Assembly (NCBI RefSeq): GCF_000215745.1
Contig: NC_015663.1
Span: 1,674,001 to 1,738,000 of the forward strand
Reading direction: 5' to 3'
DNA: 64,000 bases
DNA from: Klebsiella aerogenes KCTC 2190
GTDB taxonomy: Bacteria > Pseudomonadota > Gammaproteobacteria > Enterobacterales > Enterobacteriaceae
Below, in pieces: positions 45,156 through 57,074 of the stretch (position 1 is its first letter; each line of letters opens with the position of its first letter). A program made the translations under genes and the position numbers. The notes under the pieces are model-generated. The model was not told where the DNA came from. It searched no databases and saw only the letters and a list, made by a program, of their open reading frames with translations.

Positions 45156-46688
45156 TCAGGCGCGAACGATTCGATTCTTGCCCTGCTGTTTGGCCTTATA
45201 CAACGCTTCATCCACGCTAACGACCAGTTTTTCCAGCGGCTCCATATTCCATTCCCCGAGGCCGGCGCTAAAGGTGACGGTTAATCCTTCTTCGCGCCAG
45301 GTTCGGCTGGCAACGTTAAGGCGCCAGCTCTCCAGAATGGTGAGCGCGTTGTCGATATGTTCGGCAGGGAAGATAACGGCAAACTCTTCGCCGCCGTAGC
45401 GGTAAAGCGAGATCTCCTGCGGCTGCAGGATCTGTATCCCTTCACGCGCGACGTTGCGCAGCACGATGTCGCCATTGAGGTGGCCCCAGGTATCATTAAT
45501 TGATTTAAAGTTGTCGATATCGACCAACGCGAGGGCGAAAGGCTGGTGATCGTTCATCAGGGCGGCGATATCGCTGTCGAAGGCGCGGCGGTTTTTGCAG
45601 CCGGTTAGCGCATCGATGGTAGCCTGGCGGACATAGGTGAGCTCACGCTGTTTATTGCTCTCGATCGCTTTGCTGAGCATGGCTTCCAGCCGCGGCGCGC
45701 GTTTGACGTCGCCGGTCTTAATGGCGTTAATGATGTTCATCAGTACGGTACGCGAAGCGTGGCGCAGATACAGCCCGAACAGGACGATGACAATGGCGGC
45801 AAGAGCGAATCCCCAGGCGACAATATCGGTTTCATAGCGCGTCAGGTCGGCAAGGGTGGTATCGGTGACGCGGAAAATAACGAACCAGTCAGGGTTGGTA
45901 AAGGAATAGTAGTAGTACCAGGCCTTATGTTCCTCATCATAAAGTTGGCCTTCCGCGCTGGTCATTTTGTCCATCAGTTCCGCGCTAACGTAGGTTTTAA
46001 ATAGCGCGCCGGTATCGGGATGGATCACCACTTTGCCGTCGCGTTGCACGACAAAAAACTCGCCCTGTACCGGTGAGACAATCTGCCGTAACGCGTAGCC
46101 CATCGACGTCAGATCCATATGAAACGCCAGGCTACCTTTGAGCCTCCCCTGCGGTGAAATGACAGGCCGGTAGACGGTAACGGTAGGATGGTGGGTGAAG
46201 TAATCCAGATAGGGACTGGTATAGAGGCTGAAGGTACTGGCTTCCGCCTGGCGAATAAACCAGGGGCGCGTTTTCGGATCAAACGTGCGGCTCTCATCGC
46301 CTTCCATCACTTCGGGAGCGCGCAGATAATGACCGAGAGTATCGGCAAGCGAAATGGAGGAGACCGTCGGCATCAGCTCCTGCAGACGCATCAAATCGTC
46401 CAGACCCTTTTGCGGATTGAGATTTACGGCGCTATTGAGCGCATCGTCGCGGGCAAAGTATTTCGTCGCGCGCGCCAGAATGTAGTCATTTTCGCGCAGC
46501 AGCGATTCGGTGTAGTTCACCGCAAGGTTATGGGTAAAGTTGCGGTTAATATGGTGATAATCTTCAAGAAAGTTTTTCTTCTGCGTCGCGGTAACAAAGA
46601 TTGCGATCAGTAAAAAACTGAGCAAAATCCCCGCAAACCCCACTACGATCGGCGTAGTAAAAGAGAGCTTTCTGTTGTGGCGTGCCAT
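45156..46688 (-). CDS. Membrane diguanylate cyclase with periplasmic dCache sensor domain
   Basis: Predicted to make c-di-GMP from GTP in response to an extracytoplasmic signal. 510 residues: transmembrane helix (about 11-33), periplasmic double-Cache-like domain (about 40-275, with TRPWFIRQAEA), second transmembrane helix (about 288-308), linker helix, and a GGDEF domain (about 345-510). The active-site motif is GGEEF at 432-436 (YRYGGEEFAVIF), a catalytically competent form; DxxNFK (DIDNFKSIND) and the C-terminal DEALYKAKQQGKNR are present. No RxxD inhibitory site precedes the motif. No EAL domain. Confidence 0.92.
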   Translation of the reverse strand: MARHNRKLSFTTPIVVGFAGILLSFLLIAIFVTATQKKNFLEDYHHINRNFTHNLAVNYTESLLRENDYILARATKYFARDDALNSAVNLNPQKGLDDLMRLQELMPTVSSISLADTLGHYLRAPEVMEGDESRTFDPKTRPWFIRQAEASTFSLYTSPYLDYFTHHPTVTVYRPVISPQGRLKGSLAFHMDLTSMGYALRQIVSPVQGEFFVVQRDGKVVIHPDTGALFKTYVSAELMDKMTSAEGQLYDEEHKAWYYYYSFTNPDWFVIFRVTDTTLADLTRYETDIVAWGFALAAIVIVLFGLYLRHASRTVLMNIINAIKTGDVKRAPRLEAMLSKAIESNKQRELTYVRQATIDALTGCKNRRAFDSDIAALMNDHQPFALALVDIDNFKSINDTWGHLNGDIVLRNVAREGIQILQPQEISLYRYGGEEFAVIFPAEHIDNALTILESWRLNVASRTWREEGLTVTFSAGLGEWNMEPLEKLVVSVDEALYKAKQQGKNRIVRA

Positions 46689-46712
46689 GAGTTGTTAATC
46701 GTCCAGAATCAA

Positions 46713-46906
46713 TATACCCGTCATACTTCAAGTTGCATGTGCGTTGGCTTTCCTCGCTCACCCCAGTCACTTACTGAAGTAAGCTTCTGGGGATTCGCTG
46801 CGTCGCCGCGTGACTCGGCCTTCAGCCTCGCCCCTACGGGGCCAGCGCAAGCGCTGTTCAAAACGGCTAGCCGTTTTGTCCTGCAACTCGAATTATTTAG
46901 GGTATA
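46713..46906. repeat. ERIC element carrying an internal insertion
   Basis: Ends TATACCC and GGGTATA are inverted, with inner complementarity (CAAGTTGCA / TGCAACTCG). The core around CCCCAGTCACTTACTG and AAGCTTCTGGGGATTC is the ERIC signature. The element is 194 bp rather than the usual 127: about 67 extra bases lie between the GCCGC and CCTGCAACTC blocks and contain the 18-bp palindrome AAAACGGCTAGCCGTTTT (46860-46877). Confidence 0.9.
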
Positions 46907-47075
46907 AACCGTGGGTTTAGACGCAGGTTAAGCCAGCATGCCTGCTTAGCGAATCAGGTAACTATCGCTAAATTATAACGCTGAGTGCGCTCATCATCGT
47001 GATTAATATTTGATAGCAATATGTTTGCGGCAGTGCGGACGGTAGAGGCAGGGCGAAGAGAGGAAAGAAAAGCTC
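46907..47075. other. Non-coding stretch between ERIC and the thi terminators
   Basis: About 170 bp, A/T-rich around 46960-47020. It may hold the promoter of the GGDEF gene displaced by the ERIC element, but I see no convincing -35/-10 pair and no gene. Confidence 0.4.
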
Positions 47076-47106
47076 GCCCTGGTCAGCGTCCGCTGCTGAC
47101 CAGGGC
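47076..47106 (-). terminator. Hairpin downstream of thiH (second)
   Basis: Perfect 12-bp stem GCCCTGGTCAGC/GCTGACCAGGGC with a 7-nt loop; on the minus strand it is followed by a moderately T-rich tract. Probably a backup terminator for the thi operon. Confidence 0.65.
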
Positions 47107-47113
47107 AGAATAG

Positions 47114-47147
47114 AAAAACGGCGGCAGTTCGGCGAGCCTCCGTTTTT
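47114..47147 (-). terminator. Terminator of thiCEFSGH (first)
   Basis: Stem AAAAACGG/CCGTTTTT flanking GC-rich internal pairing, giving a T-run on the minus strand, 48 bp past the thiH stop. Confidence 0.75.
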
Positions 47148-47194
47148 CATCTCTCGTGCAGGCACGCAAAATAATCAGCTGCTTGCAGCATGCT

Positions 47195-48328
47195 TCATGA
47201 TGATTGCGAGGCGCGTCCCAGCCAGCTATCCCAGTCTTTCCATACCGGCTGCAGGCCACAGGCGGCCAGCGCGCTGGCGACCTCTTCAGGGCGGCGATCG
47301 TCGTGTGGCGCAAATTGCTCAAGTTCCGGATGATCGTCGGCGTAGCCGCCGGGCTGGGTTTTGGAGAACGCGCTGACGTTGTTAATCGCCAGCGGGATCA
47401 CCCGGTCGCGGAACCACGGTGATTCACGGGTCGAGAGCGACAGCTCAACCTCCGGCGCCAGCAGGCGGAAGGCGCAAATGGTCTGCACCAGCTGACGTTC
47501 GTCCATCAGCGAGGCTGGCGCAATCCCTCCGGCACAAGGGCGTAAACGCGGGAAGGAGATAGAGTAACGGCTGCGCCAGTAGCGCTGCTGTAGCCACAGC
47601 AGATGTTCGGCGACCATAAAGCAGTCCACCCGCCAGCTGTCGGAAAGACCAATGAGCGCGCCGAGGCCGATCTTGTCGATCCCCGCTTCGCCCAGACGAT
47701 CCGGCGTATCAAGGCGCCAGAAGAAATCCTGCTTTTTACCTTTCAAGTGGTGCTGGGCATACATGCCTTCATGGTAGGTCTCCTGGTAGACCATTACCCC
47801 ATCAAGCCCCAGCGTTTTTAGTTCGGCATACTCTTCGGTCGCCAGCGGCTGCACTTCCATATGCAGCGAGGCAAACTGGCGGCGGATGGATGGCAGATGC
47901 TGGCGGAAATAATCCATTCCGACCTTACTCTGATGTTCGCCGGTGACCAGTAACAAATGCTCAAAGCCTAAATCGCGGATTGCGGCGCATTCGCGGGCAA
48001 TCTCTGCTTCATCCAGCGTCTTGCGCTTAATGCGATTACTCATTGAGAAGCCGCAGTAGGTACAGTCGTTGGCGCACAGGTTGGACAAATACAACGGTAC
48101 GTAAAAGCTGACGGTGTTGCCGAAGCGCTGCCGGGTGAGGCGCTGTGCGCGCTGGGCCAGCGGTTCAAGGTAATCGGCCGCGGCAGGAGAGAGCAGAGCC
48201 ATCATGTCATCGCGGGTGAGCTGCTTTGTCGCCAGCGCTCGTTCGACGTCGGCGGCGGTTTTGCTGTTGATGCGCAGGCGGATGTCATCCCACTCCAGCT
48301 GCCGCCAGCGATCGCTAAAAGTTTTCAT
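47195..48328 (-). CDS. thiH: 2-iminoacetate synthase ThiH
   Basis: Radical SAM tyrosine lyase that makes dehydroglycine (2-iminoacetate) and p-cresol from tyrosine for thiazole formation. 377 residues, as in E. coli. The [4Fe-4S] motif [10 protein letters not shown] (CxxxCxxC) lies near residue 85. It overlaps thiG by 4 bp (ATGA) and is last in thiCEFSGH. Confidence 0.97.
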   Translation of the reverse strand: MKTFSDRWRQLEWDDIRLRINSKTAADVERALATKQLTRDDMMALLSPAAADYLEPLAQRAQRLTRQRFGNTVSFYVPLYLSNLCANDCTYCGFSMSNRIKRKTLDEAEIARECAAIRDLGFEHLLLVTGEHQSKVGMDYFRQHLPSIRRQFASLHMEVQPLATEEYAELKTLGLDGVMVYQETYHEGMYAQHHLKGKKQDFFWRLDTPDRLGEAGIDKIGLGALIGLSDSWRVDCFMVAEHLLWLQQRYWRSRYSISFPRLRPCAGGIAPASLMDERQLVQTICAFRLLAPEVELSLSTRESPWFRDRVIPLAINNVSAFSKTQPGGYADDHPELEQFAPHDDRRPEEVASALAACGLQPVWKDWDSWLGRASQSS

Positions 48329-49095
48329 GCCAGCGCCTCCAGAAAGCCGGTCAGCGGGCTGGTGGCCTGCGCCTGAATACTGCGTGCGCCCGGTCCGGCC
48401 TGACGCGCCAGTAATCCGGCATCGACCGCCATGCGGAAGGCGCGAGCCATGGCGACAGGATCGTCGGCGACGGCAATGGCGGTATTGACCAGCACCGCAT
48501 CAGCGCCCATCTCCAGCGCCTGCGCCGCGTGGCTCGGTACGCCGATCCCGGCATCAACCACCACCGGTACCGTCGCCTGTTCGATAATAATCTCCAGCAT
48601 GGCTTTGGTTTCCAGCCCCTGGTTGGAGCCTATCGGCGCACCCAACGGCATTACCGCCGCGCAGCCAGCCTCTTCCAGCCGTTTGCACAGGACCGGGTCG
48701 GCGCCGCAATAGGGCAGGACGACAAACCCTTCGCGCACCAGCAATTCCGCCGCCTTCAGGGTTTCAATGGGGTCAGGCAGCAGCCAGCGGGCGTCCGGGT
48801 GGATCTCCAGTTTCAACCAGTGGGTGCCTAAGGCTTCCCGCGCCAGGCGGGCGGCAAATACCGCTTCTTCCGCCGTCTTGGCGCCTGAGGTATTCGGCAG
48901 CAGGTTAACGCCCGCCGCCAGCAGCGGCGCGAGAATCGCGTCATTGTTCTGGCGTAAATCGACGCGCTTCATAGCCAGCGTCACCAGCTGGCTTCCCGAG
49001 GCGCGAATCGCCTCGACCATCACCTCCGGGGCGGCGAACTTGCCGGTTCCGGTAAAAAGGTGGGATTCAAATGTCTTATCAGCAATACGTAACAT
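48325..49095 (-). CDS. thiG: Thiazole synthase ThiG
   Basis: TIM-barrel enzyme that joins dehydroglycine, DXP and ThiS-thiocarboxylate sulfur into the thiazole phosphate. 256 residues from the start at 49095 ([20 protein letters not shown]); the upstream in-frame extension overlaps thiS and is not coding. The Schiff-base Lys is expected in [11 protein letters not shown]. One base separates its start from the thiS stop. Confidence 0.97.
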   Translation of the reverse strand: MLRIADKTFESHLFTGTGKFAAPEVMVEAIRASGSQLVTLAMKRVDLRQNNDAILAPLLAAGVNLLPNTSGAKTAEEAVFAARLAREALGTHWLKLEIHPDARWLLPDPIETLKAAELLVREGFVVLPYCGADPVLCKRLEEAGCAAVMPLGAPIGSNQGLETKAMLEIIIEQATVPVVVDAGIGVPSHAAQALEMGADAVLVNTAIAVADDPVAMARAFRMAVDAGLLARQAGPGARSIQAQATSPLTGFLEALA

Positions 49096-49096
49096 A

Positions 49097-49297
49097 TCAG
49101 CCTCCGGCGATAACCTGAAAAAGCAGGACCCGATCGCCTTCCTGCAAGAGATGATCTTCCCACCGTTCGCGTGGCAGGATGTGTTGATTGAGCGCCAGCG
49201 CAACGCCGGGCTGGAGCTGTTCCAGTTGGCTGAGCAGGGCGCTTACGCTGAGGTTGTCCGCGCACTCCAGCGGTTCGTCGTTAAACCAGACTTGCAT
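49097..49297 (-). CDS. thiS: Sulfur carrier protein ThiS
   Basis: Ubiquitin-fold sulfur carrier whose C-terminal Gly-Gly is adenylated by ThiF and thiocarboxylated. 66 residues ending LLFQVIAGG, the E. coli length. Start chosen at 49297 ([11 protein letters not shown]), 5 nt from GGAGG; the ATG one codon upstream is too close to that site. It overlaps the end of thiF by 17 bp. Confidence 0.96.
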   Translation of the reverse strand: MQVWFNDEPLECADNLSVSALLSQLEQLQPGVALALNQHILPRERWEDHLLQEGDRVLLFQVIAGG

Positions 49298-50036
49298 CAT
49301 GGCCTCCGCATACCGGGCAGCCCTGGGCCTTTTGCAGCGCGAGGTTGCGCCAGTTGCTGGTGCGGGCATCAAACAGCCGTAGCGTGTTGCGCGGCGTCGC
49401 CATGCCGCTAAGGAGCTTTATGGCCTCCAGCGCCTGCAGCGTCCCCATCATGCCGACGACCGGACCGACGATCCCCGCGGTGCGGCAGTTACGTTGCGGT
49501 TCGGCGGTGTCCGGCCACAGGCAGCGATAGCAGCCCTGCGCCCAGGGCGGCGTCAGCACCATCAACTGGCCGCCGAAGCCGACGGCGCTGGCGGTCACCA
49601 GCGGCGTCTCAAGGGCGACGCAGGCGGCGTTAATCGCCTGGCGGGCGATCATGTTATCGGTACAGTCCAGCACCACGTCGGCTTTCGCCACTTCAGCGCG
49701 CAGCGCCTCGCCGCTTAAACGCTGCTGTAGCGCCACGAGGCGGATTTGCGGATTGAGTTGGTTGAGCCGCGTCTTTGCCGCCGCGGCTTTTGGCTGGTCG
49801 ATATCGTCGCTGGTGAACAGAATTTGCCGCTGCAGGTTGCTGAGATGCACCGCGTCGTCATCGGCCAGCGTCAGCGTCCCGACGCCGGCCCCCGCCAGAT
49901 ATAGCGCCGCCGGCGAACCTAAGCCGCCCAGGCCAATAATCAGCGCCCGGCTGGCTAACAGTTTCTGCTGCCCCTCGATGGCGATATCTTCCAGCAGCAG
50001 CTGGCGGCTATAGCGCATGAAATCGTGATCATTCAT
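49281..50036 (-). CDS. thiF: ThiS adenylyltransferase ThiF
   Basis: E1-like enzyme that adenylates the ThiS C-terminus. 251 residues. ATP-binding [19 protein letters not shown] (about 36-54), [13 protein letters not shown] and the zinc CxxC pairs (CYRCLW and CPVCGG) are present. Overlaps thiE by 8 bp and thiS by 17 bp. Confidence 0.97.
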   Translation of the reverse strand: MNDHDFMRYSRQLLLEDIAIEGQQKLLASRALIIGLGGLGSPAALYLAGAGVGTLTLADDDAVHLSNLQRQILFTSDDIDQPKAAAAKTRLNQLNPQIRLVALQQRLSGEALRAEVAKADVVLDCTDNMIARQAINAACVALETPLVTASAVGFGGQLMVLTPPWAQGCYRCLWPDTAEPQRNCRTAGIVGPVVGMMGTLQALEAIKLLSGMATPRNTLRLFDARTSNWRNLALQKAQGCPVCGGHDASLV

Positions 50037-50663
50037 CGCCTGCTCCCGCCAGCGTTAACAGTTGTGCAGTGGCAGCCCGCCAGTCAGCAGCCTGGGTAAT
50101 GGCGCTGACGACCGCGATGCTGCCAACGCCGGTGGCCAGTACGCCCGGTGCTTTTTCCAGACTGATGCCGCCTATCGCAACCGTCGGATAATCGGCCAGC
50201 CGCTGAATATGCCCGGCAAGCTGTTCGAGGCCCTGCGGCGCCGAAGGCATCTGTTTGGTTTGCGTCGGGAAGACGTGTCCCAGTGCGATGTAGGAAGGGC
50301 GCGCCGCCAGCGCGACGTCAATTTCCATGTCGTCGTGAGTGGAGACGCCAAGGCGCAGTCCGGCTTTACGGATGGCGCTCAGGTCGGTGGTTTCCAGGTC
50401 CTCTTGACCCAGATGTACGCCATACGCCCGGTGCTTAATCGCCAGTTGCCAGTAATCATTGATAAACAGACGCGCGCGATAGCGGCGGCCAAGCGCGATG
50501 GCGGCGATAACATCATCCTCTACCTCGCTGTCGCGCTGGTCCTTGATCCGCAATTGAATAGTGCGTACGCCGGCTTCCAGCAGGCGCTCAATCCACGCCA
50601 CGCTATCGACAACCGGATAAAGCCCGAGACGAAACGGTACGGGCGGAAAGTCAGGCTGGTACA

Positions 50664-50664
<1 letters not shown>
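50029..50664 (-). CDS. thiE: Thiamine-phosphate synthase ThiE
   Basis: Joins HMP-pyrophosphate and thiazole phosphate to thiamine phosphate. 211 residues, TIM barrel, with [24 protein letters not shown] and AIGGIS phosphate-binding segments. Start overlaps the thiC stop by one base. Confidence 0.97.
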
Positions 50665-52571
<1,907 letters not shown>

Positions 52572-52660
52572 TTACAAAAAAAGGAGATGGCTTGTCAGAC
52601 GACGGATGGAGTAACAGATGCGACCAGCCCGGAACGGGCAGGTGCGACCAGCAGTTTACT

Positions 52661-52769
52661 CTTGTTCCCTTCGCAGGTATTAGCCTGATCAGGTTCCGCG
52701 GATCCCGAATAAACGGTCTCAGCCTTTTCCACTTCAGCGTTCGCGTGGAAAATAGGCACTCCGACAAGA
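52661..52769 (-). promoter_or_regulatory. TPP riboswitch (THI box) of thiC
   Basis: On the minus strand CTTGTCGGAGTGCC opens the aptamer and GGGAACAAG closes it (helix P1). CTGAGACCG (J3-2 region) and ACCTGATCAGGCTAATACC with CGAAGGGA are the canonical TPP-binding elements. It lies about 100 nt before the thiC start, where the intervening sequence would act as the expression platform. Confidence 0.96.
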
Positions 52770-52825
52770 TGAAATCCCTCCGCAGAGGGATAATGTATGT
52801 AAATTACTCGTTAACGGTTCACAAC

Positions 52826-53323
52826 TCAAGCGGTCGGCGCGATATTGTCGCCAACGTTGTCTTTCTGATCGTGAGCGACGACCAGCGCCAGCAGCTTGTC
52901 CTCAAGCGCGAAGCGCGCCTCCAACGATTCGCCGATATCTGACAGCGCCTGCTGAAATTCGAGATAGTTATCATGATCGATGGCGTTTTCGAGGCAGGTA
53001 TCGTAGTAGTCCATCATCTGCTGGGTATTGGCTTCCAGCTGCGGGTAGATTTTGGTGGCGGCTAAAAGAGGGGTACTCCCTTCCATTTCTCCGATAATAC
53101 GTTCATAAATATTAAAATGACCGGATGAGAGGTAATCCACCAGGCTTTGGCAAAAGTCATCCAGCGCCTTTTCATTAAGCCGCATAAAGGATTCTTTGCC
53201 GGGTTTCAGGCCAACCAGGTTGTAGTAAGCCACGAGCAAATGCTTACGCACAAGCAGCCAGCGATCGACCAGTTTGTTATTGCCTCCAACACGTTCCGTC
53301 AGGTTTTCCAGCTGGTTTAACAT
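52826..53323 (-). CDS. rsd: Anti-sigma-70 regulator Rsd
   Basis: Stationary-phase protein that binds sigma-70 (region 4) and frees core polymerase for other sigma factors. The start at 53323 (MLNQLENLTERVGGNNKLVDRW) gives 165 residues, slightly longer than E. coli because of a divergent C-terminal tail. All-helical Rsd/AlgQ family, with YYNLVGLKPGKESFMRLNEKAL in outline. Divergent from nudC. Confidence 0.95.
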   Translation of the reverse strand: MLNQLENLTERVGGNNKLVDRWLLVRKHLLVAYYNLVGLKPGKESFMRLNEKALDDFCQSLVDYLSSGHFNIYERIIGEMEGSTPLLAATKIYPQLEANTQQMMDYYDTCLENAIDHDNYLEFQQALSDIGESLEARFALEDKLLALVVAHDQKDNVGDNIAPTA

Positions 53324-53413
53324 GATTGACTCCGCAAGATTAAAAATAACGTTGCTCAGCAAATGTAAATATAATGTTAAAAGTGCCAGTAAAACGAAGG
53401 TAGCGCAATAGAT

Positions 53414-54187
53414 ATGGATCGTATTATTGAAAAATTAGATCGCGGCTGGTGGATCGTCAGTCACGAACAAAAATTATGGCTTCCCGCAGGGGAATTACCA
53501 CATGGCGAAGCGGTAAATTTTGATCTTGTCGGTGAACGCGCGCTACATCTCGGCGAGTGGCAAGGCGAAGCGGTGTGGCTGGTGCGTCAGGATCGTCGCC
53601 GTGATATGGGATCGCTGCGCCAGGTATTGGATCAGGATCCTGGGCTTTTCCAGTTAGCAGGGCGCGGGATCCAGTTGGCCGAGTTTTATCGATCGCATAA
53701 ATTCTGCGGCTACTGCGGTCACCCGATGCATGTCAGTAAAACCGAGTGGGCGATGCTGTGCGGCCACTGCCGCGAGCGCTATTATCCGCAAATTGCCCCC
53801 TGCATTATCGTTGCCATTCGTCGCGACGATTCAATTCTGCTGGCACAGCATACCCGCCATCGTAATGGTGTCCATACGGTGTTGGCCGGGTTTGTCGAAG
53901 TGGGTGAAACCCTTGAGCAGGCGGTCGCCCGCGAAGTGATGGAAGAGAGCGGTATTAAGGTGAAAAACCTGCGCTATGTGACCTCCCAGCCGTGGCCCTT
54001 CCCGCAATCATTGATGACCGCCTTTATGGCTGAATACGATAGCGGCGATATTGTCGTGGATAAGAAAGAGCTGCTGAGCGCAGAGTGGTATCGCTATGAC
54101 GATTTGCCGCTACTGCCGCCGTCGGGCACGGTGGCGCGACGCCTGATCGAAGATACGGTGGCGATGTGTCGGGCAGAGTACGAGTGA
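53414..54187 (+). CDS. nudC: NAD-capped RNA hydrolase / NADH pyrophosphatase NudC
   Basis: Nudix hydrolase that removes NAD caps from RNA and splits NADH. 257 residues, the E. coli length. A zinc ribbon (CGYC...CGHC, about 98-119) precedes the Nudix box [20 protein letters not shown] (about 159-178), followed by the NADH-specificity motif SQPWPFPQS. Confidence 0.97.
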   Translation: MDRIIEKLDRGWWIVSHEQKLWLPAGELPHGEAVNFDLVGERALHLGEWQGEAVWLVRQDRRRDMGSLRQVLDQDPGLFQLAGRGIQLAEFYRSHKFCGYCGHPMHVSKTEWAMLCGHCRERYYPQIAPCIIVAIRRDDSILLAQHTRHRNGVHTVLAGFVEVGETLEQAVAREVMEESGIKVKNLRYVTSQPWPFPQSLMTAFMAEYDSGDIVVDKKELLSAEWYRYDDLPLLPPSGTVARRLIEDTVAMCRAEYE

Positions 54188-54227
54188 CATGTTACACTGG
54201 GCGCATCAACGCTAAAGGAATGTAAAA

Positions 54228-55292
54228 ATGACCGAACTGAAAAACGATCGTTACCTGCGCGCGCTGCTGCGCCAGCCGGTTGATGTCACCCCGGTGTGGA
54301 TGATGCGCCAGGCGGGCCGCTATCTCCCGGAATACAAAGCCACCCGCGCGCAAGCGGGCGATTTCATGTCGCTGTGTAAAAATGCCGAGCTGGCCTGCGA
54401 AGTAACGCTACAGCCGCTGCGCCGTTACCCGCTGGATGCGGCGATCCTCTTTTCGGACATCCTGACGATTCCGGATGCGATGGGGCTGGGGCTGTACTTT
54501 GAAGCTGGCGAAGGCCCGCGCTTCACCTCGCCGGTGAAATGCAAAGCCGACGTCGACAAACTGCCGGTGCCGGACCCGGAACAAGAATTAGGCTACGTGA
54601 TGAACGCCGTGCGCACCATTCGCCGTGAACTGAAAGGCGAAGTACCGCTGATTGGTTTTTCCGGCAGCCCGTGGACGCTGGCGACCTATATGGTCGAAGG
54701 CGGCAGCAGCAAAGCCTTTACCGTCATCAAAAAGATGATGTACGCCGAACCGCAGGCGCTGCACGCGCTGCTGGATAAGCTGGCGAAAAGCGTCACCCTG
54801 TATCTGAACGCGCAGATCAAAGCGGGCGCGCAGTCGGTGATGATTTTCGACACCTGGGGCGGCGTGTTGACCGGCCGCGACTATCAGCAGTTCTCGCTCT
54901 ACTATATGCATAAAATCGTCGATGGCCTGCTGCGGGAAAACGAAGGCCGTCGCGTACCGGTAACGCTGTTCACCAAAGGCGGCGGACAATGGCTGGAAGC
55001 GATGGCGGAGACCGGCTGCGATGCGCTGGGTCTCGACTGGACCACCGATATTGCCGATGCTCGCCGTCGCGTAGGCCACAAAGTGGCGCTGCAGGGCAAT
55101 ATGGACCCGTCGATGCTTTATGCCCCTGCCGCCCGCATTGAAGACGAAGTGGCGAACATTCTCGCCGGCTTCGGCCAGGGCGAAGGCCATGTCTTTAACC
55201 TTGGCCACGGCATCCATCAGGACGTCGACCCACAGCATGCAGGAGTCTTTGTTGAGGCGGTGCATCGTCTCTCCGCGCAATATCACCAATAG
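54228..55292 (+). CDS. hemE: Uroporphyrinogen decarboxylase
   Basis: Converts uroporphyrinogen III to coproporphyrinogen III in haem synthesis. 354 residues as in E. coli. The substrate-binding [15 protein letters not shown] lies near residue 22, and the [16 protein letters not shown] signature near 143. First of hemE-nfi-yjaG, 9 bp before nfi. Confidence 0.98.
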   Translation: MTELKNDRYLRALLRQPVDVTPVWMMRQAGRYLPEYKATRAQAGDFMSLCKNAELACEVTLQPLRRYPLDAAILFSDILTIPDAMGLGLYFEAGEGPRFTSPVKCKADVDKLPVPDPEQELGYVMNAVRTIRRELKGEVPLIGFSGSPWTLATYMVEGGSSKAFTVIKKMMYAEPQALHALLDKLAKSVTLYLNAQIKAGAQSVMIFDTWGGVLTGRDYQQFSLYYMHKIVDGLLRENEGRRVPVTLFTKGGGQWLEAMAETGCDALGLDWTTDIADARRRVGHKVALQGNMDPSMLYAPAARIEDEVANILAGFGQGEGHVFNLGHGIHQDVDPQHAGVFVEAVHRLSAQYHQ

Positions 55293-55301
55293 GAGATAAG
55301 C

Positions 55302-55976
55302 ATGATGGATTTAGCTGCGCTACGGACCCAACAGCAATCTTTAGCCGCATCGGTAGAACGTGCGGACCGATTGGATCGCGACCCGCCGGTGCTGATCGGC
55401 GGCGCCGATGTGGGGTTTGAGCAGGAGGGGGAAATTACCCGGGCTGCAATGGTGCTGCTAACTTATCCGGGGCTTGAGCTGGTGGAATATCAGGTGGCGC
55501 GCGTCGCCACCACGATGCCGTACATCCCCGGCTTTCTCTCCTTTCGTGAGACCCCCGCGCTGCTGGCGGCGTGGCAACAGCTATCGCAAAAGCCCGATCT
55601 GTTGTTCGTCGACGGGCACGGTATTTCACATCCCCGGCGGCTTGGCGTCGCCAGCCATTTTGGCCTGATGGTTGATGTGCCAACGATTGGCGTAGCGAAA
55701 AAACGTTTATGCGGCAAGTTTGAACCGCTTGGCGCTGAGCCCGGCGCGCTGGCGCCATTAATCGACAAAGGCGATCAGCTGGCCTGGGTCTGGCGCAGCA
55801 AAGCACGCTGCAACCCGTTGTTTATCAGTACGGGCCACCGCGTGGGTATCGATAGCGCGTTAATGTGGGTGGAACGTTGTATGCAGGGCTATCGTCTACC
55901 CGAGCCGACGCGCTGGGCCGATGCCGTGGCATCCCGTCGGCCTTCCTTTGTGCGTTGGCAAGCAAATCACGGCTGA
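55302..55976 (+). CDS. nfi: Endonuclease V
   Basis: Cuts the second phosphodiester bond 3' of deoxyinosine in DNA, a repair step for adenine deamination. 224 residues; ADVGFEQ (first catalytic Asp), [10 protein letters not shown] and [17 protein letters not shown] (second Asp) are intact. Start at 55302, 6 nt after GGAG; the Met one codon on is an alternative. Confidence 0.96.
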   Translation: MMDLAALRTQQQSLAASVERADRLDRDPPVLIGGADVGFEQEGEITRAAMVLLTYPGLELVEYQVARVATTMPYIPGFLSFRETPALLAAWQQLSQKPDLLFVDGHGISHPRRLGVASHFGLMVDVPTIGVAKKRLCGKFEPLGAEPGALAPLIDKGDQLAWVWRSKARCNPLFISTGHRVGIDSALMWVERCMQGYRLPEPTRWADAVASRRPSFVRWQANHG

Positions 55977-56018
55977 TTCAGGTACACTGCGCCTAATTTC
56001 TGACTTCGAGAATTCATC

Positions 56019-56609
56019 ATGTTACAAAACCCGATTCACCTGCGCCTGGAGAAACTGGAGAGCTGGCAGCACGTCACCTTTATGGCCTGCCTGTGCGAGC
56101 GTATGTACCCTAACTACGCCATGTTCTGCAAGCAAACCGAGTTCGGCGACGGCCAGTTATATCGTCGTATCCTTGACCTGATCTGGGAAACGCTGACGGT
56201 AAAAGATGCGAAGGTGAATTTCGACAGTCAGCTGGAAAAGCTGGAAGAGGCGATTCCGTCCGCGGATGACTACGACATGTACGGCGTCTATCCGGCTATC
56301 GATGCCTGCGTCGCGCTGAGCGAATTAATCCACTCACGCCTGAGCGGTGAAACGCTGGAACATGCTATCGAGGTCAGTAAGACTTCTATTACTACCGTCG
56401 CGATGCTGGAAATGACTCAGGAAGGTCGCGAAATGACCGATGAAGAGCTCAGAGCCAACCCGGCGGTTGAACAAGAATGGGACATTCAGTGGGAGATTTT
56501 CCGCCTGTTGGCCGACTGCGAAGAACGCGATCTTGAACTGATTAAAGGGCTGCGTGCAGACCTGCGAGAGGCCGGCGAGAGCAATATTGGTATAAATTTT
56601 CAGCAATGA
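56019..56609 (+). CDS. yjaG: DUF416 family protein YjaG
   Basis: 196-residue cytosolic protein, mostly helical and acidic, of the DUF416 family; no function is established. Same position as in E. coli between nfi and hupA. Confidence 0.93.
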   Translation: MLQNPIHLRLEKLESWQHVTFMACLCERMYPNYAMFCKQTEFGDGQLYRRILDLIWETLTVKDAKVNFDSQLEKLEEAIPSADDYDMYGVYPAIDACVALSELIHSRLSGETLEHAIEVSKTSITTVAMLEMTQEGREMTDEELRANPAVEQEWDIQWEIFRLLADCEERDLELIKGLRADLREAGESNIGINFQQ

Positions 56610-56795
56610 GACCACAAAACGTGATTTACCGCCTGAATTGTAGCGTCTGAAGACTTCCATTCCGCCCCCTGTCTGGTCTACATTTGGGGGGCGAAAAAAA
56701 GTGGCTATCGGTGCGTGTATGCAGGAGAGTGCTTTTCTGGCATTTCCGTCGCACTCGATGCTTAGCAAGCGATAAACACATTGTAAGGATAACTT

Positions 56796-57068
56796 ATGAA
56801 CAAGACTCAACTGATTGATGTAATTGCGGACAAAGCTGACCTGTCTAAAGCACAGGCAAAAGCTGCCCTGGAATCCACCCTGGCTGCAATTACCGAGTCT
56901 CTGAAAGAAGGTGATGCTGTTCAACTGGTTGGTTTCGGTACCTTCAAAGTGAACCACCGTGCTGAGCGTACTGGCCGCAACCCGCAGACCGGTAAAGAAA
57001 TCAAAATCGCTGCAGCTAACGTGCCAGCATTTGTTTCTGGCAAAGCGCTGAAAGACGCAGTCAAGTAA
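56796..57068 (+). CDS. hupA: DNA-binding protein HU-alpha
   Basis: Abundant nucleoid protein that bends DNA as a heterodimer with HupB. 90 residues, essentially the E. coli sequence, with the DNA-wrapping arm [18 protein letters not shown] (about 46-63) and [16 protein letters not shown] single-gene unit with its own terminator. Confidence 0.98.
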   Translation: MNKTQLIDVIADKADLSKAQAKAALESTLAAITESLKEGDAVQLVGFGTFKVNHRAERTGRNPQTGKEIKIAAANVPAFVSGKALKDAVK

Positions 57069-57074
57069 GACCGC

